Positions 53,806-64,000 of a stretch of 64,000 nt of DNA are shown piece by piece. Both the position numbers and the translations under genes were made by a program. Source of the stretch: Diadema setosum (taxonomy: Eukaryota; Echinodermata; Echinoidea; Diadematoida; Diadematidae); assembly GCF_964275005.1 (NCBI RefSeq), contig NC_092703.1, positions 1,973,001-2,037,000 on the forward strand, given 5' to 3'. Under the pieces are notes generated by a model. It ran no database searches, was not told the origin of the DNA, and was given only the letters and a program-made list of their open reading frames with translations. The first letter of the stretch is position 1; every line of letters begins with the position of its first letter.

Positions 53806-56800
53806 GAAAACCAAGAAAAACTCAACAAGATTTTTAACCCATCTCTGAGATAGGTGTTCTAGCCCAAAGCAACAACAGAGTTAAACTTGGATGAAGATAT
53901 GGGCAAAATGGGTCAAATGTTCAGAAACACATCGTCAGAATGTCACATCTACAACATTGCTATGATCCTCAAAAATAATGTCAGTAGGTTGCTTTTGGTC
54001 ACATGACCAATACGTTTCCTGAAGTTATCACCATTATCATAATCACCAAATTAAAGATAAAAGATAAACAGCTTTACCTACAACAATGTGAAAAGATATA
54101 AAAAGCCTTATCAAACAAATCATTTTCTTCAGTGTTAATTCACTGATTTCGAACACAGATTTAGAAGAGGAACTTCCACAAGCTATGTCATAGTTGCATG
54201 ACACCAAAAGCACTTTTACCACTTGGACTTTACATGTATGCAGGGGCTACCTGTAGGCTAAAGATTAGATGTGGTTCCCTGTGAATAATCTGTTAACTTA
54301 CAACTCAATGACTTTCAAATAACCAGAACTTCCCAAATAATTATTACATTTTGTCAAATCTTCACTGATCTTTAGCTTTTGTTACACCATCCTCTTTCCT
54401 CTGTAATAATATATATATATTAAAAAAAAACAAAAACAAGAACAAGCAAAATAAACAGTGAATCTAATATGAACATCATCATACAATAAAACAATACAAA
54501 AACAAAATAAGATCAGCCATGTCTGACGTAGTGAGGTAGAACATGCCTTAATCCCTTCCATAAGAATGGATCACAAAATAATGGCACTGCATTCAAAATT
54601 AGGTCTAGCGCTGTTTGTACAATTTCTGGTACCAAAAACGAGAGCACTTGTGATCAATCTTGTGATTGATAAAGAACAGAGCTGTGACATGCAGTGTTTT
54701 TTTTTTAACTATAAAAAAGGGAGAAAAATAAGCAGATTTTTCCAGAACAGTGATATCAGTCACTCTGTCAGTTACTCTAATTTCGATAAACTATCCTGTG
54801 CTTTAGACTCTGTGCTTCCCCATTACAGTCAACTTAAAAACAGACTGGAATTTCACATCAACTTGGCAATTTATGAAATTTCCCTCTTATGTTCATGCTT
54901 ACTTGTGATCTATCAGTCAATTTTGTAAAAAGAAAAGAAAAATTCATTTTCTACTTTATTTCTGCTCAATTCTACTAGAAGATGTGTGACGTTCAAGTTA
55001 ACAACTACAGAATATTTGAATTGGTGTTAAATTTTTCATTTTTATACCAAATATTTACCACTGAAATTTTCAGCTGTCAACTCTACAGCCTTCACCAGCA
55101 GAAGAACCCATCTTCACCTTGATCATGTGATGGTTGATAAGCAGGTTAGACTAAAATATAGGTAAATATTTTGTATTGATATCAAAAGTTTAACACCCAT
55201 TTCAGATGAATTTCCAACACAGATGAGCTTCTACTTTAATTACAAAACAAACGATTCATTTGAAACAGGGGAAACAAGTATTCTCCAAATGATATAAGCA
55301 TTTTAAAAATGTGTTCTATAGCACAGAGTGTAATAATGAACAGCTTTGCTGTCAAAACAATCTCTGGATGTTTACAGTTCTAGACAGACATATAAATAAT
55401 TGTGATAAAATGATGATAACAACTTCATATGCAATGCAGAAAAAAAGGAGATAAGCAAGTTTGTGACAATATGGTAATCTGAACATCTATGCTAAAGAGG
55501 ATCGGCACTTGTTACACAAGCTTCTCTTCTGTATGCACCTTGACAATATCGCATGCATTGTCCAGAGATAGAGTGACCATGACAGACCATAAGTGCAACA
55601 TTCCAAATGTCCACATAGGAATCATAATAGGTCATATCGAAGGTCAATCATGATTATGAACATGAATCGAACAATAAATGTAAAAATAGCAATTAAGTGA
55701 ATGACAGTTATGTAGTAATTTTTGAAACACTGTAGGCCTACATATATTTACATTGATTAATAAAATAAATCAAAAAGATGGACACCATTCACACAATCAT
55801 TGTATTCTTTCTACAGCAGCTCGGGGGGAAAAAAAAGACAATGAGTAAAAACATAGGAGTATTTTATTTCTAGGGAGAAATAACAAGGACATGGCAATGG
55901 CAATTCTTATTTGACTCGACTTCTATAAAACATTCTATCAAAATGACCAGAGCTGTGCTAACATCTATAATTCCTAAATAATCTTCAATAAAGTCTTCAA
56001 GAAATTGTGGCATTCATTGCTAGAGACCAAATAATTATGCATGCTGCTTGTCCAATGATGGGCCGACACAAGAATCCTATGGCTATGCCAGACTCATTTC
56101 ACTGTCTGTAGTGTCACTATAAAGATACCAAACATTTCACACTCCAGAGAAGGCAATGGCGTTGAATGTGAATCATAAATCGATATTTGACTTACTGCTT
56201 TAATGTACAGTCATCATTATATCAAAATGCAACAGCAAATTGAAACAAACCTGGAGGAAACAAACTCAGTTTCATAAATAGAACAAAAAATGACACATTT
56301 AACACAGATGCATATAAATAATCTGGTCCCATAAGAATATTCACATGAGTGTGAAGTTTAGATATAACTTTTTACAATGATGCATAATGGGTGACTTCAT
56401 AAGTCATTTTGATTACAAAGTACAGTTTGACAAAAGAATACAGATTGATCTATCCTGATTTATTTGAATATTAATGCAACATCACAATTGATATGGAACA
56501 GTTGATAAAAACTAGGGTGCACAAAAACAACAACTTCCTTGATCAGGCAATTCATTTGTCATTAATGTAACATAGAGTCCTATTCTCAAAGTGAAACAAA
56601 GAATATCAGGACAATTACACACATGTATTGATGCATTCAACACAAAGAGTATTGCTGATGAGGTTTTTTTTTTTTTTTTTTTGTAAAGCAATTTTAATGC
56701 TTTCACATACATTACAGTTGAATTCATTTGTATATATGCCATTTGATTTTATCATCAGCTGAATTGTAGGGAACAAAATTAATGTAAAATCTCATATCTT

Positions 56801-57670
56801 AAAAATCTTGAAAATTCAAAATTTGGTTATGCAAACTCTGGGTCCATTACATTAGAGACTACCAATGGGATAACCATGCACTAAGTACAATGAACAAAGA
56901 AACAACACAAATTCCTAACAACTACTTGACCGTTGTTCTGCAGTTGAAATGATTAGTAGGTACCTAGTCATTTGTGATGTAACTCCTGAAGTAATGGGGT
57001 CTGGTAGCAGTTTCTACATTAAAGAAAAATGTATTTTAAACTATGACCAAACTATGAGGCACAAACATGTACACTGTCAAAATCATTAAAAGGAGATAGG
57101 ATGTACATGTGTAGTGTAATATTTTGTTAATTGATATGTCCAAAAAGATGGGGTAACAGTGCATTCTTTTTATATAGTACGTGACAAATTAAATAATTCT
57201 ATCTTTACAGTTTTCTCAAACAAGGAAACAAACTTACATACAGACATAGTGTAGGTTTAATCTATCATCCTCTTCTTCAGCCATATGGAATATAATGGAA
57301 AGTAAACCTCACAAAAAGCTAAACTTTTATCAGCTATTTAACCATTTTCATAAATAAACACTTCCAGCAGCGCTACCAGATGCAAAGATTACAGACGACA
57401 CAGTACACAGGATTTGTAACCATGGCAATAAATACCCGTCATGCCATGCATAGATATAACAAAAAAGATTAGCTGATACAGGTAGACACAAAAAACATGA
57501 CATTTCTTATATAAAAATTGCACTATGATATTGAAAAAGGCTATGAAACTGAAATGAAGAAAATAAGCGTCTCTTGAAAGACCTACACATTCTTCCAGGT
57601 TTCTTCTCACTTCCATTATCTTACAATCTACAGCAGTATATCTCTATTTCTCTCCCATTAACACATCTCT
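53806..57670. other. AT-rich region with no gene
   Basis: About 3.9 kb of unique-looking AT-rich DNA with few repeats. A T run lies at about 56667-56682. It could in part be a long 3' UTR of the membrane-protein gene at 59194 on the - strand; several TTTATT words (54955, 56459) would be - strand polyadenylation signals. No coding evidence. Confidence 0.4.
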
Positions 57671-58435
57671 GAAAGGGATCGTATAGTTTTGGTTGAGACC
57701 GAACTTCAGATCATTTTCTAACATTCTTTGGTGAGATAACGAGAAACCTCTTATGAAATATGAAAGAGCATGTGATTCCACAAGAAATTAGCAGTTTATT
57801 TGATGAAAATTGGTTTGAAAATGGCTGAGATATCCAAAACAGAGTGTTCCTAATAGAAGGTGGGACCCAACTTTTATTACGGTCTCTTTGTTTTATTCTG
57901 TTTTTGGATGTCTCAGCCATTCCAAAACCGATTTTCATTAAATAAACTTTGTCCAATGCAAGTTGTGTAGGCAAGAAGTTTCATGTGCATTTTCATTTTG
58001 CAAATATTGCCGCTCGCGAAATTCGCAAAATTAAAATGCATGCGATAATTTCTCGTTTTACAGAATTGGTAGGGATGATAACTGGGCTTTTAACTTTTTA
58101 TGAGATATCAAGAAACCACTAAAATGTGAAACAGTACACTGTACCATTCTTAGGGAATTCAAAGTTTATCTGATGAAAACTGGTTTTGGAATGGCTGAGG
58201 CATCCAAAAGCAAAGCAAAACAAAGCGATCGTAATAAAAGGTGGGTCCAACCTTTTATTAGAATTGCTCTGTTTTGGATATCGCAGCCATTTCAAAACCA
58301 ATTTTTATCAAAGAAACATTGAATTCCTCTTGGAATGACATGCTCTTTCCTATTTCATAAGAATTTTCTCATTATCTCAACAAAAATGTTAGAAACCTGA
58401 AGTTAGTCTCAACCACAACTATACACTACCTTTAA
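57671..58435. mobile_element. Composite of two AGGGATCGTATAG-family MITEs
   Basis: Left part 57671-57955 (AAAGGGATCGTATAGTTTTG) and right part about 58075-58435 (ends ACTATACACTACCTTTAA) are copies in tandem or rejoined. Between them is a CGCG-rich MITE fragment (about 57990-58065, CGCTCGCGAAATTCGC). Non-coding. Confidence 0.6.
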
Positions 58436-58497
58436 TATTCATCACTACACATAACAATTTTCACTCACATCCTATACACTTACTCTCTCTCTCTCTC

Positions 58498-58516
58498 ACA
58501 GACAGACAGACAGACA

Positions 58517-58552
<36 letters not shown>

Positions 58553-58705
58553 CACTTCTCTCTTTGTTGCTCTGTTTAAATCTCTATCAGTCCACTCATT
58601 CATTTCTCTCTCGTGTAACTCCAAACTCTCATCTTGTAACACCTCTCTCATTCATTTACCGAACTGCTTATTCTCTCCCCTCACTACCCCTCCCCCCCCC
58701 CCCAA

Positions 58706-58737
<32 letters not shown>

Positions 58738-58740
58738 GCC
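58498..58740. repeat. (CAGA)n, (CA)n, C-run and (CT)n microsatellites
   Basis: (CAGA)n then (CA)n at about 58498-58550, a C run at about 58690-58703 and (CT)n at about 58709-58738. Confidence 0.8.
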
Positions 58741-59193
58741 TCTATTAAATACAGGATATCAAAATAAAACTGCTCTGGATAGAAAACAAAATCTGTAAGA
58801 GGCAGAGGCTTGGTACAAATGAAAGCTCACTTCCAGACAACTAGTTCCACATCCTCCTGAATTTTCATAATAAAGAACATTCTCTCACCATCTGACATAT
58901 TTTGTTCTCTTTAACACTTATATATTCCACATCATCTATTCATAACATGTGCAAGTTTGCATAAACAGAACATCAAGGTAAAACTTTTTACAAATAATCT
59001 TTTAAATGTGTTGAGTTGGTGCATACCATAAACACAGTAAATAATGAACATTATTGTGACAAACAAAAATAATACTATCGCCAAGAGATGATATCCCACA
59101 ATTGGAATCATCTTTTTCCTTTTCTTTTAACGCATGTACTGTTCAGTCAACTTGAATTTCATGGCTTCCAGGCCACACCCAAGTGATGCGTTG

Positions 59194-62169
59194 CTAGGGA
59201 AAGTAGCTATTTAACTGTCTATTGCCTGGTAGCGTGTGGGAGCGCCATATCGTGTTGTCGTTGGAATCCTCCGTAGGACTGACCCTGTTCATCATCCCGG
59301 GGCGTGGCGGGCTCCGCCAAATCTCATCGATGTTGATGCGATCCTCCTCCTGGACTGCGGCAAGAACCCCGTTGGCTCCACCATGACTCCCACTGGCACT
59401 CTCTGCAAGACATCAAAGGAAAGTAACAATTCTTCTTCATTAGAAAGGTGAGGTGGGAAAGCTGCACTGCGATGCCAGTCCCTTAAAGGTAGGGGATACC
59501 TTTTACAGACCTCCCAAAATGCAGCAAAACATTAAATATGAACCTCAGGGGACTTGTTTAGGCCACTGCTGAGAAATTTGGAAGTCAACAGTTATCTATA
59601 ATTTGAATAATGCACAAAACTCAACTACTCAGTAGTTCTGCGTGTCAGCCACACTTAAGCCTTTTTGTTGCAGTCTTCTGTATCTTTTATCTATAAACAC
59701 AAATCTAAAAGTATAAGAGCTGATGTAATAACATATAGAGTGTGTGGCAAGAATGTATATAGAAATGTTTGTAAGTTTTGATGAACTTTCTTCACAAAAT
59801 ATACATGATGGACACACATGCAGTGCATGGGTCTGCAAAGGTAGCCTAGTAATGTACTGGAATTTACGGTGAGCCCCGAAAAAAATTCAATTCAAAATCT
59901 AACGATCAATAAAAATGTACTAAATTTTACCTTCCACTTTCAATACTTTATGGGAGTTTCTAAAATGATACTCTCTTCAACATACCACTGTATTTATACA
60001 ACTCTTCATTTAAGGCATGCAAATGGGATTCCCTACCTTTAAGAGCAAAGGGTCTTTTTATAGATTACTCTAAACTGGAATAAAAACTGTCACAACTTTT
60101 CAAACATTTGTCCAATAAGGCCACTCTCCAGGTGATCTAAAAATCACCATGCTGAATTTCATTAATCAGTCATTGAGGACAGGCTGATTTTGCTACAACA
60201 GGCATTTCCCATAGACACCTGCCAAAGTATACCATGGGTACACATTATTGACAACATAACATACGGATTGTCACAATTAAATTGCTTGGAACTTTTTTTT
60301 TACTACATTCATCTTTGTAAAGAGACAATATGAAAATTTATTTATTACCTACATTGTTTAAAAAGACCTAATCAATGATGTTTACAATAAATTTATTCTA
60401 TATTCTTTTGAACAATGGAATGATGTATCTATTAAATCTTTAATGTTAAATGTTATATCAAATGTTTCATTGGCAGGAACAATGGTAAAATGAACCCAAT
60501 AGAGTCAATACTAATCAACTTTCTCATTTCAATATGCCAACACTGTTGTAAACCTGAGTATTGCCCTTGTCATGATGAGGTTCAGCTAGGAAGTGGGCCC
60601 ATTTATCATCCTGTAATTGGATGATATCTTAGATGAAGCCACCATTTAACAATGTTTCCAGTGTGAGAGCATTAATTGAGCTGCATGGTCATATGTGCTC
60701 ATAAAGTCTTTAATATTGTCTAAATATGAAGCTAGTATATTACATCAATGATCATTATCAAACAAAAATATTATTGAAAATAGGTGCTAAATGCTAAATT
60801 TGTTTGTACTGGATTATTTTAATGCATTTGCACATCATCACATGGCTCAGTATCTAAACTTAAACAACTTCTGAAAGTGGTCAACCGCACTATTTATCAC
60901 CATGATTACATAATTCTTCACAACTTCATTATCTACTCTTGACGGTAGCTCAAACTTATATTTTGCATGCGCTATCCTGCAGCCAAGTACCATCCTTCCT
61001 GCAAAGACTCCTTAATGACCACATTCAAATACCACCTACCTCCGCTCTTGAATTTCTTTTTTAACTTTGCTTTCCTCCGCCTGAGGTGAACAACCCATGA
61101 GATGAGAGCCAGGATAATGCCCACCAGACAGCCGATCACAAAGTACTGGACGAAGATGTCCTTGTTTTCTGGAGAAGTCATGAGAACATAACAAGCAGAT
61201 CAGCTTCAAACTCATATCAAGGCGTCGCAGTGTATCTATTCATTAAATTCTGCACAAACCACCACTCCCCTTTATACATCATTCACTGTAGAATTATATT
61301 GAATACAAGAGTTCCTGAGCAGTTCCATCTTTTTGTGTTTCAATATTGCACTAATAATATCATTTAAAGTACCTAAGATGTAAAGTGGAATAAGTAATGC
61401 TTCAACAACATTTCTTTTTTTATATCCAATGAATATTGAAACAAAGTGATTTGCTGCATGTAAGTGTGCATTTTTTTCTTGGTAACTCACTAAAATCTGA
61501 AGGCACTCAGCTCTCAAACACCTCAAATCTAATTCCAACCATGACAGGTTTAACCGTCATGATCACGAAGAAAAATCCATTGGCCATTATGACACAATAA
61601 AAGATTAATTTCCAATTTGTTATTGACAGATGGATGTGTTCAAGCATTTCACTTACATAAAGACACTTTTTGTAAACTCTATCAATCAAAACAAATAATA
61701 GGCAATATCCATAATTCCTTTAAAATTTAATGGGAATTCAAACAAGTCATTCCAAAACATGCTGTGAAAGAATATGAATATATGAAACATAAAACCCTTC
61801 TAGACTGACTCTTGATACTGCTGCATGTTACAAAGAAATTTAGGTTCTTAATTCCTTTGATCTGGTATCGAACAATGGTGGTAATGTTTTACCTCACACT
61901 AATGTTTTCTCTTTCTCCACCTCATGTGACCGTCACTTTTGGGGCAGTATCCCTCAAAATTGATAGTCAATGATTGAATCTCATCAAATCTCATTCAATC
62001 CAAAGCTCACCCTTCATGAACTCCACAAAGATCATTATTCCATTGATGAATTCGCCAAAGCCTGATAACTCTTTACTCGACGAACCAGTTGGTGCTATTG
62101 CTGTAAGGTTTGGGTTGGCTGCACTCTCATTGAAAGGAATTAAATCACTGCTGAAGGATTCTCCAGAAT
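59194..62169 (-). CDS. Single-pass membrane protein, C-terminal part only (unidentified)
   Basis: Three exons join in frame: 62169-62011, 61168-61040 and 59402-59194 (stop TAG). All junctions are phase 1, common in genes built from shuffled extracellular modules. Visible order: a Ser/Asn-rich juxtamembrane segment with N-glycosylation sites (NES, NLT) and a short hydrophobic patch (FINGIMIFVEFM); a transmembrane helix YFVIGCLVGIILALISWVV; a strongly basic stop-transfer stretch RRRKAKLKKKFK; and a cytoplasmic tail of about 75 residues with a duplicated motif, IWRSPPRPG and IWRSHTLPG. This implies a type I topology. The preceding exon must end in phase 1 and lies beyond 62170, probably outside the window. 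I do not recognise the family; an adhesion- or receptor-type protein is only a guess. Same strand as SON, 11.7 kb upstream of it. Confidence 0.7.
59483..60042. mobile_element. TTAA-flanked MITE, AGGTAGGG type
   Basis: TTAA-AGGTAGGGGATACC ... GGATTCCCTACCT-TTAA, 560 bp, non-coding, in the last intron of the membrane-protein gene. Only the outer ends pair well. Confidence 0.65.
60043..61039 (-). other. Remainder of the membrane-protein last intron
   Basis: It contains a decayed GAGTATACTC-family copy (about 60165-60245) and AT-rich unique sequence. No exon is needed between the flanking ones, since they join in phase. Confidence 0.5.
61169..62010 (-). other. Penultimate intron of the membrane-protein gene
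   Basis: AT-rich; nothing recognised. Donor GTGAGC and acceptor TTCTCCAG. Confidence 0.6.
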
Positions 62170-63942
62170 CTAAAAACAAACAAACATACAAACAAACAGA
62201 CAAACAAATAGATTTAAATCAATGAAAACTTGTATGGAGTTGTTTTTATTGCCACTGATTGACAGATTGCCCCTCATTGACATAGATAAATCAGCTCCGA
62301 TTATTAATTGTTTTAGTAGCCAGGAAATGTATGCCCATGATGCATTTTATCATGGCCACTGAATAATACGATTGGTGCTTATTAACGTCGATAAAGAGCG
62401 ATCTGTCGATCAAAAAAAAAAGATATTGAAAAAGGAATTCACCCCAAATATGCAAGATTCACAGAGTGCACACTTACATGAAGTTTGAGGTAAATCAAAC
62501 AATCCTAAACTATGTGTAGCAAATCTAGACTCTCAAAACAAAGTTTCCTCAACACTTGCAAAGTCGCAATACCAGTGAAAGAAATTTAATGATTTCAAGT
62601 TAGTCTTTGTTCACTTTCTGACTCCTGGGGATTCCTTGTGAAGCATTTTGCCCCTACTTTCGCTCTCTGCAGAGAAAATGGTGAAATTCTTTCATGTAGT
62701 CCAAATATTTATGTGAGATATAAATAGTAAGGGCTGCAAAACAGACTTTTGGGCAAGGTTGTCAGATGCATCAAAGACCAAATACTGGTTTCTATATACA
62801 GCACAAGAGCAAGCGCAGAAAAAAAGTGTTTATTGGAGTCGGGAGCTGCACTTGAACTCTTTTATCTCTGACCTAAATCAATGCTTGTGTGTGAATGTTA
62901 TAAAAAACAAGGTAGCTACAAGTCTTAAGTATGAATGAGGTAAGCAAGTTATATACTGTATTTAGATATTATACTCTTTTATGAGTTAGTAAAGGTTACT
63001 TTACTTCTTTTGCTACCTAGTAATTATTAAAACTGAAATATGAAATTTCACTTCCACTCAGTGCTTTTGCCTTGAGAGACAAGTTGGAAACATATGACTC
63101 TCAAAGGTGGTAATGTATCCAAAATTGCTGGCAGTAAAGCACTATGTTAGAAAATAAAGTTATTAAATATGACCTATAACCAAAGAAATGTCATTGCTAT
63201 TCAAGGGAACCTGCTACAAGACATGATGCTTTTTATGTACAGATATTAGCTTGTAACTATCATTCCAATATATATAAATGGCTATTCATCCATTAGTCTA
63301 CGTAATATGTATGGCAGCAAAGTAATTCTTTTATAGTTGAAATTCAGCCCACAAAACTACAGTATTTTATGCAACAACTGAGATATAATATGTTTATCTC
63401 TCACTCACAATAATCCAAACCTGGTGTCTACTGGCAACAATCCCTACCGAGGGACAAGACACATTCCTGCCAGGACCTTTGCAATACTGCCCTCTCTTGT
63501 CAAGTAAACATCTCTAATCATGAATCAAGACCTATTATCGGTCAGGGATGGTGATCATAAATCCAGCAGTCAGTGAAATGATTACAGAAACACATTGTAT
63601 ATCAATAATACTGCGGCAAATGGTCACAGTTGGCACCAATGATCTTTTACATCAGAAAGGAAAAAATGAATCTGAAAAAAAAAAGATCTACAAAGATAAT
63701 CTTGCCAGGGGAAAATTGTGAAAGTCCAGGGAGCAGTCAATGAAAATTTAATTTGACAGGAAAGTCATAACAAGGCAAAAACCAAAACAGCAACAACATT
63801 GAAAACACCGAAATAAAAAAAGTGTAACTGAGATGTTTGCCTGAAGACTAATGTGTGAAGAAAGATGTTGCTTGAGCAACTTATAACTTTAATTACAACA
63901 TAGTGCTATGACATTACACTACAGCCAGTGTGTTAAATAGTT
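62170..63942. other. Intron or flank beyond the last visible exon
   Basis: No further exon is convincing. A Cys-containing stretch near 63440-63500 on the - strand has a GTAGGG donor, but its readable frame does not end in the phase required by the next exon. Confidence 0.45.
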
Positions 63943-64000
63943 GAAGAGTTTGTTCGCAAAAACCGATAAGTCCATATTTGCCAAATGGAGATATTTGCGA
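63943..64000. mobile_element. MITE with GAAGAGTTTGTTCGC ends, copy 2, cut by the window end
   Basis: The first 58 bp match the reverse complement of the right end of 51177-51425 almost exactly. Confidence 0.75.

Noticed and set aside
54566-54928. 120-codon frame on the + strand
   Set aside because: Begins without supporting context and shows no recognisable protein features; likely chance in AT-rich DNA.
63440-63505. Possible upstream exon of the membrane-protein gene (QYCKGPGRNVSCPS on the - strand)
   Set aside because: The frame with Cys residues ends in phase 0 whereas the next exon needs phase 1, and the acceptor is poor.

Overview
The window is animal nuclear DNA: intron-rich protein genes with canonical GT..AG splice sites, long AT-rich introns, and a very dense load of short palindromic transposon remnants, microsatellites and homopolymer runs. 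The repeat style (TTAA-flanked families starting AGG..., ends of the type TACTGTA...TTTCGCG, RFX-box-like tandem repeats) and the gene structures suggest a marine invertebrate deuterostome, most likely an echinoderm and perhaps a sea urchin. The species assignment is inference, not shown by the sequence.

Four protein genes can be read. (1) 2206-4627, + strand: a riboflavin transporter of the SLC52 family, two coding exons, 484 aa. (2) 10766-20001, + strand: DONSON, ten coding exons, 628 aa, a replication-fork and CMG-assembly factor; a GC-rich region with an E2F-type site lies about 1.2 kb before its start codon. (3) 29782-47508, - strand: SON, ten coding exons, 1550 aa, an RS-rich splicing cofactor ending in a G-patch and a complete dsRNA-binding motif. 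(4) 59194-62169, - strand: the last three exons of an unidentified single-pass membrane protein whose N-terminal part lies beyond the window. In genes 1-3 the exon lengths and phases add up to one uninterrupted reading frame.

DONSON and SON face each other tail to tail, as in human, where DONSON was named 'downstream neighbour of SON'. This looks like retained ancient microsynteny. The 9.8 kb between the two stop codons is mostly mobile DNA: an X-box tandem array nested in a palindromic element (20.3-22.3 kb) and a 2.5 kb element with subterminal repeats nested in another element (25.8-28.5 kb).

Other non-coding highlights are a 1.65 kb inverted-repeat element packed with ACCAGT/ACTGGT words (7.0-8.7 kb), a piggyBac-like non-autonomous element in a DONSON intron (17.7-18.5 kb), an exact head-to-head inverted duplication of an 84-bp hairpin in SON intron 1 (46.66-46.86 kb), and at least eight further MITE families. 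One LINE 3' remnant lies antisense in a DONSON intron. I saw no rRNA, convincing tRNA, CRISPR array, retrovirus, LTR element or Polinton. The right part of the window (about 50-59 kb) has almost no coding signal.
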